From positions 16,306,001 to 16,370,000 of the forward strand of contig CM060734.1 of assembly GCA_030704615.1 (NCBI GenBank): DNA of 64,000 bases, given 5' to 3'. Positions 13,401 to 20,829 of the stretch are shown here, piece after piece (positions within the stretch are counted from its first letter, which is position 1; every line of letters starts with the position of its first letter). The DNA is from Takakia lepidozioides. Its lineage: Eukaryota > Streptophyta > Takakiopsida > Takakiales > Takakiaceae. The translations under genes were made by a program, and so were the position numbers. The notes beneath the pieces were generated by a model. The model had not been told where the DNA came from. It worked only from the letters and a program-made list of their open reading frames with translations, and ran no database searches.

Positions 13401-16400
13401 TACCCCTGTTTACCAACTTTGAAAGTCTCGAGGCTGAGCCAAAAGCCCAGGCCCTCCTGAGGCCTAGTTTTTGGGCAAATCACACACAGCAGATTGATGC
13501 TTGTGTGAAGGGATTTCTAGAGGATATCTGGAAAACCCGGATTAATTCTATATATGAAGGTAAGTCTTACTACCAACGTCAGCCCCTGACAGAGGTAGGT
13601 TCTGTCCCTTTTGTTCCCGCTCAAACTGGGCGCGGGGTCAATGGCCACAAGGCTACGGCAAACAACGTCTTATGAGTACAATCTCTATCTTATGACGAGA
13701 GAGATCAACAGAGGGATCAACTCTGAAGTCAACCATGCTTTGCCGCGTTATCAGGTCGGCCTTGGAGTATGCATCTGCTGTATGGGTTGATAACTCCAAT
13801 CAGGCTAAGTCTCTTGAATCCATCCAGGTCGGGGTGCTCAAGGAGTGCATGTCAGCATGCTCCAAAACAGCTAATGTGGCTGTTCGGGGTGGGTTTGGCA
13901 TTCCTCCCTTAAGCTCCCGACGCGATGAATTCAAAATCAGATGGTGGGGTCAGCTGCAACGTATGGCTAATACCAGATATCCTAAGTTAATCGACTCTAT
14001 ATCTTGGAAGCAGGACCGCCCTGTAAAACAGGCTAAATCCTGGCGGAAAAGGGTAGAAGAGATTTTCAAGGATCTGAATCTTAGTCCACTAGCCATGACC
14101 CTGCTGGATAAATCTGGCTTAGAAGCTGAAGTTTCCGAAGCCATGTCTATTGCCAGGAAATTGTCTGAAGAAAATGAAGTTAGGCAGAAAACTTCCCTGA
14201 ACTTGTTTCCAGTCTGTGACATGGGTGAGGCCATCATGGATGACCTCAAGGGTCTACCCACCCTCGGCACTAGACTGAAATTCAAACTCAGGGCGGGTAG
14301 CCTACCTTTGAACAACAAACAGTCGCAGAGAGGAAAGGGGGATTGTACGTGCCCGTTGTGTGGGCAACCTGAAGACAATATTCACTTCCTGATTCATTGT
14401 CCTGGGTACTCTCACCAACGGGACACCCTCTTCAATTCCATCAAGGAAATTGTGCCTGTACCTCTGTTTAACAACTTTGAAAATCTTGAGGTTGAGCCAA
14501 AAGCCCAAGCCCTTTTGGGGGTCTAGCTATTGGGCAAATCACACACATCAGATTGATGCTTGTGTGAAGGGATTTCTGGAGGATATCTGGAAATCTCGGA
14601 TCAACTGTTTATTCCAAGGTAAATCATACTACCGGCGTCAGCCCCTGACAAAGGTAGTTTCTGTCCCTTTATGTTCCGTTCAAACTGGGCGCGGGGTCAA
14701 TGGCCACAAGGCTATGGCAAACAATGTCTTATGAGTACAATCTGTCTTATGAAGTACTCTCACCAGAGAGAAGCTCTCCTCCAATCTATCAAGAGAATTG
14801 TGCCTGTACCTATGTTTACCAACTCAGTCTCGAGGCTGAGCCAAAAGCCCAGGCCCTTCTGAGGCCTAGTTACTGGACAAACCACACACAGCAGATTGAT
14901 GCTTGTGTGAAAGTTTCTAGAGGATATCTGGAAAACCCAAATCAATGTCCCTTATGAAGGTAAGTCTTACTACCGACGTCAGCCCCTGACTGAGGTAGGT
15001 TCTGTCCCTTTATGTTCCGTTCAAACTGGACGCGGGGTCAATGGCCACAAGGCTACAGCAAACAACGTCTTATGAGTACATTCTATCTTATGAAGTGAAT
15101 CCCATTGTGTTCCACTCCAACCGAGAGCGGGGTCCATGGCCGCAAGGCTATGGCAAACAATGTCTTATGAGTACATTTCTCTTTTTTAATCTTATGAAGT
15201 TACATGGGCAAGGACCTTAAGAGGATGATCTGAAGGGCCTACCTACCCTCAGCACTAGGCTGAAATTTAAACTCAGGGCAGCACGCCTACCTTTGAACAA
15301 TAAACAGATGCAGAGAGGATAAAGGTTGTAATTGCCAGATGTGCGGGCAACCTGAAGACAATATGCATTTCTGATACGTTGTCCGGGGTATTCTCACCAG
15401 AGTGCCCCTCTTCAGGAACATCAAGGCCATGGTTCCTGCACCTCTGTTCACCAACTTTCAAAATCTTGAGGCTGAGCCCAAAGCCCTGGCCTGTTGGGGT
15501 CTAACTTTTTGGGTTGCTCACACACAGCAGATTGATGCTTGTGTGAAGGACTTTCTAGAGGAGATCTGGAAAGCCCGAACTAAATACTTATATCAAGCTA
15601 ATTCACAATACTGGAGTGAGCCCTCACACAGGTAGTGCCTACTCCCTGTTTCTGTCCAAACTGGGCACTGGGTCTATGGCCACAAGGCTACGGCAAACGT
15701 CTTATGAGTACATTCTCTCTCTCTCTCTCTCTCTTGATGGTGGCTAAGTTCTTAGTAACACCACTCAAGCATTGCCTAATCCCGTGATTCTGTTGAACTA
15801 GAACAGAACGGGAAAACAGGAGATGGGTTAGGGCTTCCCGAGGTCCTAATCTAAAGTAGCCGACCTATATGGTCAGAAGAGAGGCTGCCCTATGTGGTTA
15901 GAAGCCCTGGCTCTTCTCTCCTCTCTTCACCAACTTTCAAATCTCGAGGCTGAGCCTGAAGCCTCTTGGGATCTGATTGTGTGAGTTCGAGAGGAAATCT
16001 GAAAAGCCCAAATAAATGTTTATATCAAGGTAAGTCCACTGGAGTGAGCCCCTCACAAGGTAGTGTCCGTTCCCTCTTGTTCCACCCAAACTGGGGGGGG
16101 GGTGTCTATGGCCATAAGGTTAAGGCAAACATCTCATGAGTACATTTCCTCTCTCCCTCTCCCAATCCAGGCCACGTTGTGGGCAAGCATCTCACCTCAT
16201 ACACATCAAAGGCAACTTCAACGGGGCCATTAGTGTAAAGCTCTGCCATCAGGTCCTTGTGGTCAGATGAAATTTCATAGACACTGGTTCCTTGATGCTT
16301 CGAATCCAACCAAAACTCATCATTCACACAGGCCTTCACGCACTTAGGGGTGTCATAGGTAGGAGTGCAGCCCGGATGTGCACAACCTATTTGATCAAAA

Positions 16401-19400
16401 TACGGGTCGCACTGCCATCCGCCAAACACTGAGTCAGGGTGTATCCACCACTCATCATCGTATCTGTCAATCTCTTTTATGTAAATGAAAGACCCCATCA
16501 CATTTTTGGAGAAACTCACAACAGAGATCACACATGATCCAACACAGACAGCAAAAGAAGGAACTTGCCCTAGATCAGAGGCTTCTCTAAGAAATCACCA
16601 GCTAAATGTACTCAACAAGCTAAAATGCTGCAACTCATGCAGCTATCAAGAAGATTGGATTACATATATATACACTACACAATATCCACGAGTGAAGTAG
16701 AGGATCTTTCAGACAAATTGTACAGAGCATGTGCCTATTGGTGTGTCTAAGAGTGCTATCAGATTAGGAAAACCTGCAGAGGTAGTTACCCACTGAAGTG
16801 GATTGGTTTCAGATCAGCAACTTCCACTAAAAGTCTAACATACTCCACATCTTTTCCTCTATGTTGTTTACACCTCACACAGTTAAATCCTCCTTCCTCA
16901 TGCTTCTTATCCCACTTCTCTAGTTCCGCCCAAACTGGGTGCGGGGTCCATGGCCACAGGGCTACGGCAAACAACGTCTTATTCCCATTTATCATGGTGA
17001 GCTCTTCCTAGTGACCAGAGGGCGGATTAGTGAAGATAAACCTCCAGACTCTGAAGTTGATCCAGTGAAATCTAAAATGTTGCAATTCACAGAAACAAAG
17101 GACACGTGACTTAGGGAGAGTAGAGGGCTTGGGGAAAGCACCTTGTCAGTGACAACTCCACTGTACTTGAAGTACTGCCAAGCTCTGTACGGGTAACCGC
17201 CCTCGCAGCCATAGCCACACTCAAAGCCACAGCACGCCAGTAGATCATTCTCTGACAGCACCACACTCTACATACAGAAAATTGAAAAGACATTAGAAAA
17301 CATAGTAAACTCATAGGTAAACTCCATGCAAATGTTGTTAGCATTTCTAAATGACAATATGGCTGACTTCTCTTCATTACGATCCTGCAGCACCCTAGCA
17401 AAATCAGTGATTCACATTTATCTGTAGAAAGAAGCAGAAATCGAACCCTAACACAGCATGAGTGAGAACATGGGCCAACTAAAAACCTTACTTCATTGAC
17501 ATGGATGCAGAACCGGTCTGTGAGCGACTCCACAGCCCCAAATGCCCAGCACGAACCACAGTGTCCCTGTCCATTTACCATGTACATGCCTCAGTATGAA
17601 ACTCTTCAAAAGTGATAGGTGTCAGGCCATCCTTCCCTGCTCACCTACCAGTCAATATATCTCTCTCTGCTTCCAAATGTGACACAAAAAAAAAAAAAAA
17701 AACATCAAGCAGTGCAGGGGAAAGAAGTCTGTGGGTTTGAACCAATACATACCTGGTCTATTTGTTTGATGGAACATTGGATAGATCGAGGATACAGGAT
17801 CCCAGAAACACAATGCCACAGATGGAGGTAGTATTAGATATGTCCACACAGACTACCTCCAGTGGAGATGCTTCTACTTGTAGCTTTCAATCAACACCAA
17901 TTGCTGTGAAGCACTACTTAAGAGGCTCTCGGTCACCATATGAGATGTGAGGATTCAGAATAGGTGAAACAACAGCTGGGAAACTAGGCGACACATCCAG
18001 AAAGCAATAGACAGAGATTCTGCTCTGTGAGAGGAAAGAGGGGGAGTACCTAGAATGTCATCAATGCTGGGACAATGAGGCCAGGCTTCCCGTGCATCAA
18101 AGGTCTTGGGAAGCTTCAGAGTCTTATGATCAAAACCAACCCTCATTATAGACGAGTCCAACTCATTGGCAGGTGTCATTATTGTGCCACACATCTGCTT
18201 GAATTGCTTTACCTGCACCCAATAACATTCCCCAGAAGGACATCATTAACACACCCTTCCCCGCCTTCTCTCACTATCTTTCTCGCATACACAACCTACC
18301 ATCAGCAAAATGCTATACACCAGCTCACAAAAGCAACCTCAAACTCTAGATGGACTATACCAAAATGGCTTACACTTACGGTGTGGTCTGCAAACCGCTC
18401 ATTGAAGCCAGCCTTCCAGGTTGCTTGAGGGTGGTTGTTTATCCTGTCCACAAGCAATTGCTGCCATCCAACCCAAAACACAAACTTTACACTAGAGCAT
18501 ATGAAAGCATAGAAAGAGGCAGATTGACGAGAAACATGCCCTCCAGTATGCTGATGTACTCAAGGATCTACTGTTTACATAGCCCAAAAGAGGACACAGG
18601 ACAGAGAGGGAGAAGGGGAGGCCTGGGCCAATGGTAGGGAGACGGACAGATAGACGGAAGTTTCCATCTGAAGCTTGCGAACATGTGGACCAGCAACAAA
18701 GTATCATCCAGAAGTAATGTAAAAAGTGGTCGATTCAGGATGCAAGTATCTGGCATTCAATATAGCAGATTGCAGACAACCAAGTTGTAGCCCAGTGGTA
18801 ATGGGCACCTACCACCTCGGCAGTGGTTGTGGGTTCCATCCACCGATTGGTGTCACAAGGGTGTCCACCTTCCTACTGGAAGGCAGTAGCCTTTCAGGGT
18901 CAAGAGACACCATAATTTACGCTTCCTTCGGGAGGCCTCATATATTATCATTATAGCAGATTGCAAAGTAGACAATTCTCCTTGAACGGCTTCCTCATGA
19001 CCTACCACACCAACCCGAAGGCAGCATGGCAAGACTATCATCCCACAGAGTCCAGGTAAGAATAGTAACCTGGAGTAAGGGCTTCTCATCAACACGAAGG
19101 CCAGCTGTTGCCTGCAGTTAGACAAGCACTGTGATCACTAGTAATCAACCTTGACGTCACAATTGGATGAAGTTAACCAATCAGGACAGGCTCGCATTCA
19201 CCTCTGCTCTTCTATTTTTAGAAAGGTGTGTGCGAAAGAAGCAGTTCTTTGCATGAAAGACCTAACAGATACATTGAGTACCAGGCATGATAGTCCCAAT
19301 TTCCAGCAAAACAGGAGCAGAATAGAAACTCTCCTTCTAAGTATGGTATATGAACAGCTCCGTGAAGCTGAAGATTGTACACAGTTGTCACAAAGATGGG

Positions 19401-20346
19401 AATAGAAACACTTAGAATAAAAAAAAAACAAACTGACCCAGTTTCATCATCAGGAAGAGCCCAACACCTTCCACCAAAGGTAGGTATGTGATCTCCACTG
19501 TCATAACACCTTCAAGTGAAGTACCAGTATACAATTCAGAGGTAAAAGAACATTTATCCACAATAAAGCAGTGGATGTTTGGATCACAGAACTAGAAATC
19601 CAGACAGAAATCTTCCCAGATTTTAGGATCTGGATTGCCGTTCTCTTCATGTCCCGCGTCATGAAGGGAATCTCAAATCCACGGTCTCCATTCACCCGTG
19701 CGAAAGGCTCAATCCTCAAAAACTACTTTGACCCCACTGTTGTTCCCCTACAATAGCATTTAGGGTGTGTTATTAGTTCCCCTGAAACAGTGCGGCATCA
19801 AGGTACATCCTCCTTGCGAATTGCTCAGTAAGGTCAAGTATAAGATACATGGAGAACAAGTCTCAAGTCAGTCGAGGCCAGTACTGTCAGTGATTTCGCA
19901 GACAGGATTTTGTCCAAATCTACTGCAATTTCCTTCAGTACAAAGGAAGGGTGGACTTAGAGGCAGCTGCTCGAAGAGCACTAACACCAAGACGGAAACA
20001 CTTTTATATGCCCGCGAACACAGCTTTGATAGCCACTAAGTACTTTGAAGTCACCAGGGAGGAACCCACATAGATCGGGCGTGTAAAGCCCATACTCTGC
20101 AGACGTGACGGGGCCGGAAGGAGGGGGGGGACAAAGAAGCAGCAGCTGAACATTCATAGAAGTGAACACGAGAGGGGTGCACCGAGCCAGACAAGCGTGC
20201 CCCCACATGGAGAAAGCAACAATGGCGGAAGCAAAGGGAGAGACTTTGCAATACCCCACAGCAAGACACAACATGTGTGAGAGCACCTGAGCTGACAACG
20301 CCAGGCAGAGACACAGAGCCACAAGCAAACAAGATGTGCGCGCCAT
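20..20346 (-). CDS. Cathepsin B-like cysteine protease (papain family C1A), partial at the left edge, 7 exons visible
   Basis: Exons on the minus strand with GT-AG borders and matching phases: 20287-20346 (Met plus hydrophobic signal peptide, ending ALSAQ), 18380-18460 (propeptide with [16 protein letters not shown]), 18050-18212 (end of propeptide and mature start [12 protein letters not shown]), 17492-17589 (active-site [17 protein letters not shown]; the second Cys of CGSCW is the nucleophile), 17142-17267 ([18 protein letters not shown]), 16196-16411 ([15 protein letters not shown] occluding-loop region, NGPVEVAF) and 20-133 ([11 protein letters not shown], catalytic His). About 286 residues are visible; the family is usually near 350, so the Asn exon and stop lie left of position 1. 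Established family role: secreted or vacuolar protein degradation. The sequence is closest in style to plant cathepsin B. The 17,589 acceptor adds about five residues before QGHCGSC, so that border is less certain. An in-frame Met upstream at about 20,385 exists; the chosen start gives a cleaner signal peptide. Confidence 0.9.
474..568 (+). mobile_element. LINE internal fragment
   Basis: Nucleotide match to the segment encoding [21 protein letters not shown] in the fuller copies (for example near 6,130-6,210), in plus orientation. It abuts a minus-oriented LINE 3' end. Confidence 0.7.
557..676. repeat. Direct tandem duplication of about 60 bp containing the LINE 3' end
   Basis: Two near-identical units, about 557-616 and 617-676, both start with TGGCGGAAGAGA and carry the reverse complement of the LINE terminus (CATAAGACGTTGTTTGC) followed by TGGCCATTGACCCC. 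Confidence 0.7.
1260..3092 (-). CDS. LINE reverse transcriptase, copy 1 (catalytic motif altered)
   Basis: Non-LTR retrotransposon reverse transcriptase of about 610 codons. RT motifs in order: [36 protein letters not shown] (motif A Asp), [17 protein letters not shown] (motif B), and [10 protein letters not shown] at motif C. The same position is FADD in copies 3 and 7, so one of the two catalytic Asp residues is Val here. About 35 residues between GGPDG and [10 protein letters not shown] are missing relative to copy 3, and the C-terminus runs into a wrong frame after SSRRDE because of a deletion. It is almost certainly inactive. There is no true initiator; the reading frame continues upstream past an amber stop into the endonuclease. 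Confidence 0.9.
   Translation of the reverse strand: MDSWESFVSSVADKIIGRKLIVCGRAVNWWTNEIKLKIAERQALYKECYNLKTNRELWARYYQLRKDINQLVRSQKKLYWDKLYSEINSNHHGGNDKKFWLALQRLYKPKNGQQVQALKTTKGAVVTSLVDIVKTFETHYSILGRTSRSNSEGSSAEWRDTVGKTVPMIQNSPDELEYISMAYNAPISSSEIVEAIEHLNGYKAGGPDGSPFAGDRGVIVNLYKKGDREEPGNYRGITLLNAVGKTFCRVISTRLEVDLESRGCFHKGQAGFRRNRGCVDHIFTLSQIIQGRKKEGKPTYVFFLDVKKAYDTVWRDGLWFRLWSCGIKGKMWRVVHNLYAHTKSCVTVNGQKSNFFDIDQGVAQGCTLSPLLFNVFINQLLEDVESEGFGFRVGDTTIPALMFAVDFAGIGETPTNLQELIDCAKRYFDFWGLEANVSKCAVGAFNDRGEGGSDLKWQWGSQEIPVLPSYTYLGVEFSSNCNWDAHIRKVVQTGKGKAPGLTKFFHCRGVNSEVKKTMLCRVIRPALEYGSAIWVDNSNQAKSLESIQVGVLKECMSACSKTANVAVRGEFGIPSLSSRRDESVLSNRLSPGRRDSQGPGPGSASLDPAG
3132..3718 (-). CDS. LINE AP-like endonuclease domain, copy 1 (partial)
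   Basis: C-terminal two thirds of an apurinic-type endonuclease of a LINE. Visible motifs: [23 protein letters not shown] (GDFN), SIVDYIIMD and the terminal TSDHFLVW (SDH, catalytic His). One frameshift near 3,600 divides the start from the GDFN part. The N-terminal catalytic Asn/Glu block is absent because the copy is truncated at about 3,751. In this family the domain nicks target DNA to prime reverse transcription. Confidence 0.85.
3752..4424 (+). mobile_element. LINE copy 2, 3' fragment
   Basis: 5'-truncated plus-strand copy covering only the C-terminal part: region [34 protein letters not shown], then the NNVL-stop terminus at about 4,421. One frameshift near 4,160. It is head to head with copy 1. 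Confidence 0.85.
4425..4461. repeat. (CT)n microsatellite at a LINE 3' end
   Basis: About 17 CT dinucleotides directly follow the LINE terminus CTTATGAGTAGATT. Shorter CT runs follow other copies (6,903-6,918 and 15,714-15,735), so the tract looks like a LINE tail that expanded. Confidence 0.9.
4462..6900 (+). mobile_element. LINE copy 3, 5'-truncated
   Basis: Plus-strand copy from just upstream of the RT ([20 protein letters not shown]) to the NNVL-stop terminus. It has a deletion of about 35 codons near 4,775 (VKT then jumping to [10 protein letters not shown]) and a frameshift near 5,000 in the segment corresponding to [10 protein letters not shown]. The remainder is intact. Confidence 0.9.
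5182..6897 (+). CDS. LINE reverse transcriptase and C-terminal domain, copy 3
   Basis: 571 codons open, covering RT motif A ([13 protein letters not shown]), motif B ([14 protein letters not shown]) and intact motif C ([12 protein letters not shown]). These are followed by thumb, a linker with RWWGQL, a Cys/His motif [17 protein letters not shown] (C-x2-C-x7-H-x4-C), and a conserved C-terminus [15 protein letters not shown]. The open frame begins inside the RT because of an upstream frameshift, so fingers and endonuclease are missing or in other frames. It is the best-preserved catalytic core of the family here. An intact RT core alone does not make an autonomous element. Confidence 0.9.
   Translation: MDHIFTLSQIIQGREKEGKPTYVFFLDVKKAYDTVWRDGLWFRLWSCGIKGKMWRVVHNLYAHTKSCVTVNGQKSNFFDIDQGVAQGCTLSPLLFNVFINQLLEVVESEGFGFRVGDTTIPALMFADDFAGIGETPTNLQELIDCAKRYFDLWGLEANVSKCAVAAFNDRGEGGSDLKWQWGSQEIPVLPSYTCLGVEFSSNCNWDAHIRKVVQTGKGKALGLTKFFHCRGVNSEVKKTMLCRVIRPALEYGSAIWVDNSNQAKSLESIQVGVLKECMSACSKTANVAVRGEFGIPSLSSRRDEFKVRWWGQLKHMPNTRYPKLIDSISWKQDRPVKQAKSWQKRVEEILKDLDLDPQVLTLLDKSDLEAVVSKAMSVAMRLSDENEVRHKTSLNLFPVCDMGEDILDDLKGLPTLGTRLKFKLRAGSLPLNSKQKQRGKGECNCPLCGQSEDSIHFLIHCPGFSHQRDALFKSIKGIVPVPLFTNFESLEAEPKAQALLRPSFWANHTQQIDACVKGFLEDIWKTRINSIYGGKSYYQRQPLTEVGSVPFVPAQTGRGVNGHKATANNVL
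6918..7653 (+). mobile_element. LINE copy 4, internally deleted 3' fragment
   Basis: Begins with the segment [19 protein letters not shown], then jumps at about 7,005 (after GGGATGCACAT) to the segment starting AGAGGCTGTAGTG, deleting about 0.5 kb. It ends with the family terminus at about 7,653. A 32-bp stretch is duplicated near 7,527-7,600 (GTAGTTTCTGTCCCTTTC twice). Confidence 0.85.
7660..7922 (-). mobile_element. LINE copy 5, short inverted fragment
   Basis: Minus-strand fragment encoding [38 protein letters not shown] and part of the C-terminal domain. Both ends are truncated. Confidence 0.85.
7923..8972. other. Intronic sequence without recognisable gene
   Basis: Low-GC sequence with many T-rich stretches. 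Open frames are short and resemble nothing I recognise. No LINE match until about 8,973. Confidence 0.5.
8973..9888 (+). mobile_element. LINE copy 6, 3' fragment
   Basis: Starts at the segment encoding [12 protein letters not shown] with small deletions and a stop (CCCGATGAGATGA). It continues through [19 protein letters not shown], the Cys/His motif [19 protein letters not shown]-like region (first Cys preserved as SPLCGQ) and ends at the NNVL stop at 9,887. The open frame 9,375-9,887 (170 codons) is the C-terminal domain. Confidence 0.85.
10500..10611 (+). mobile_element. SINE, 5'-truncated relative of the 18.8-kb copy
   Basis: Shares with 18,857-18,937 the body motif AGGTGTCCACCTTCC, AGAAGGCAGCAGCC, TGACACCATAA and TTACGCTT-CTTCGG, in the same order and spacing. 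The tRNA-like head is mostly missing or diverged. Confidence 0.65.
11110..11255 (+). repeat. Unidentified dispersed repeat, copy 1 (copy 2 at 15,736-15,862)
   Basis: Shares TGTGGCTA-GTTCTTTGTAAC, TGATCCC-TTATGCTGT, AGAACGGAACGGGAAAA and GGGTTCTCCC-AGGTC with 15,736-15,862 in the same order. Not part of the LINE consensus, since it is absent from other copies. Confidence 0.6.
12071..13676 (+). mobile_element. LINE copy 7, 5'-truncated
   Basis: Begins within RT motif A/B (GAGATGGCCTATGGTTCC) and runs to the NNVL stop at 13,675. Nearly identical in nucleotide sequence to copy 3, suggesting recent insertion or conversion. It has one single-base deletion near 12,763 (AATCATTCAAG against AATCCATTCAAG). 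Confidence 0.9.
12117..13675 (+). CDS. LINE RT C-terminal half, copy 7 (one frameshift)
   Basis: Two overlapping frames (12,117-12,854 and 12,770-13,675) form one pol segment broken by a single missing base near 12,763. Contains motif [15 protein letters not shown], intact FADD, the [17 protein letters not shown] linker, [17 protein letters not shown] and the [15 protein letters not shown] end. The RT N-terminus and endonuclease are lost to 5' truncation. Confidence 0.88.
13705..14734 (+). mobile_element. LINE copy 8, 3' fragment
   Basis: Starts at the segment corresponding to [20 protein letters not shown], encodes 263 codons open (13,735-14,526) with [21 protein letters not shown], then a frameshift near 14,520 (extra G) before the NNVL stop at 14,732. 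It is more diverged from copies 3 and 7 than they are from each other. Confidence 0.88.
14753..15075 (+). mobile_element. LINE copy 9, short 3' fragment
   Basis: Begins at GTACTCTCACCAGAG (the segment after CPG) and ends at the family terminus AACGTCTTATGAG near 15,075. Two small deletions break the frame. Confidence 0.85.
15107..15171 (+). mobile_element. LINE copy 10, terminal remnant
   Basis: Only the last ~65 bp of the element (VNGxxAMANNVL-like segment ending AATGTCTTATGAG). Confidence 0.75.
15219..15709 (+). mobile_element. LINE copy 11, diverged 3' fragment
   Basis: Diverged copy encoding [19 protein letters not shown], a degraded Cys/His motif and the C-terminal domain. It ends CAAACGTCTTATGAG with a three-base deletion in the terminus, followed by CT repeats. 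Confidence 0.8.
15736..15862 (+). repeat. Unidentified dispersed repeat, copy 2
   Basis: Partner of 11,110-11,255; see that entry for the shared blocks. Both copies sit beside LINE 3' ends. Confidence 0.55.
15910..16139 (+). mobile_element. LINE copy 12, highly decayed 3' fragment
   Basis: CACCAACTTTCAAATCTCG through the terminal GGCAAACATCTCATGAG, with several deletions. It ends about 55 bp from the donor of the cathepsin exon at 16,196. Confidence 0.75.
16921..16981 (+). mobile_element. LINE copy 13, terminal remnant in another cathepsin intron
   Basis: About 60 bp matching the extreme LINE 3' end (CCCAAACTGGGTGCGGGGTC to CAAACAACGTCTTAT), in the intron between the exons at 16,411 and 17,142. 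Confidence 0.75.
18785..18937 (+). mobile_element. tRNA-derived SINE
   Basis: Contains an A-box-like TAGCCCAGTGGT (18,788-18,799) and a B-box-like GGGTTCCATCC (18,831-18,841), about 31 nt apart, the layout of an internal RNA polymerase III promoter in a tRNA head. A body shared with 10,500-10,611 follows. It lies antisense in the first intron of the cathepsin gene. The head does not fold into a convincing tRNA, so it is not called as a tRNA gene. Confidence 0.7.
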
Positions 20347-20425
20347 AGATCCCCCGTGCCTGCTGCTAACACTGCCCATCCCCAACTTCTGTCCTCTCGC
20401 AAGCTGGTTGTTGGTTGTAACGTAC

Positions 20426-20516
20426 TAGAGAACGGGCCGTGTTTGGCCGATGCTGCCCTGTAAGCGGCCTTTTGGGCGAGCCCTATGGCCGCGCACAGGG
20501 CAGAGACGGCCCGTTC
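20426..20516. repeat. GC-rich foldback hairpin
   Basis: Arms GAACGGGCCGT (about 20,431) and ACGGCCCGTTC (about 20,506) flank inner arms GCTGCCCTGT and ACAGGGCAG. It lies immediately upstream of the cathepsin start (which reads on the minus strand) and next to the MITE-like element. Confidence 0.6.
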
Positions 20517-20521
20517 ACTGG

Positions 20522-20801
20522 CGTTAAAAGCAGGTGTGGCGTATTCTCGCCACCACCTGGTGCAATATGATTGGGGTTCAATTATCCCATATCGATTGCC
20601 CAGATTCAGGGCCCCTGAGAGGATATAAACGGGGCGAGCCACAATAGTAGGCGGGCGGGTTGATGGCTGCTGGCTGAAGTCACAGATCTGGTGGTTGCGT
20701 AATCGGCCAGCCCTGCCGGATCGGCAGTAGACCCTGGGTGGCCGATTCGGCCTGAGAATTAGTCTCAAAAGTGGCAGAATATGCCATACCTGCTTTTAAC
20801 G
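20522..20801. mobile_element. MITE-like element, about 280 bp, with ~28-bp terminal inverted repeats
   Basis: The left end CGTTAAAAGCAGGTGTGGC and the reverse complement of the right end (GCCATACCTGCTTTTAACG) match with one mismatch, and the match extends further inward. No coding capacity, and no clear target duplication visible. It sits in the putative promoter region of the cathepsin gene. Confidence 0.65.
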
Positions 20802-20829
20802 TTGTAACCGGACGTTCGAACCAGTGTTG

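Larger units (their letters stand above)
134..16195 (-). other. 16-kb intron of the cathepsin B gene, packed with LINE copies
   Basis: The exon ending at 16196 (donor gtgaga) and the exon starting at 133 (acceptor ggcag) join in phase between VAFDVYE and [10 protein letters not shown], the normal junction in plant cathepsin B. Everything between is therefore intron, unless the gene is broken. About 10 kb of the interval is LINE sequence; 134-470, 7,923-8,970 and 9,890-12,070 are not LINE. Confidence 0.8.

Noticed and set aside
18785-18860. tRNA gene
   Set aside because: A- and B-box-like motifs are present, but no acceptor stem or anticodon arm pairs properly and a shared SINE body follows.
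19571-19756. Possible exon with hydrophobic stretch in the first cathepsin intron
   Set aside because: Opposite strand to the gene, no splice-compatible partner, and the signal peptide exon joins the propeptide exon in phase without it.
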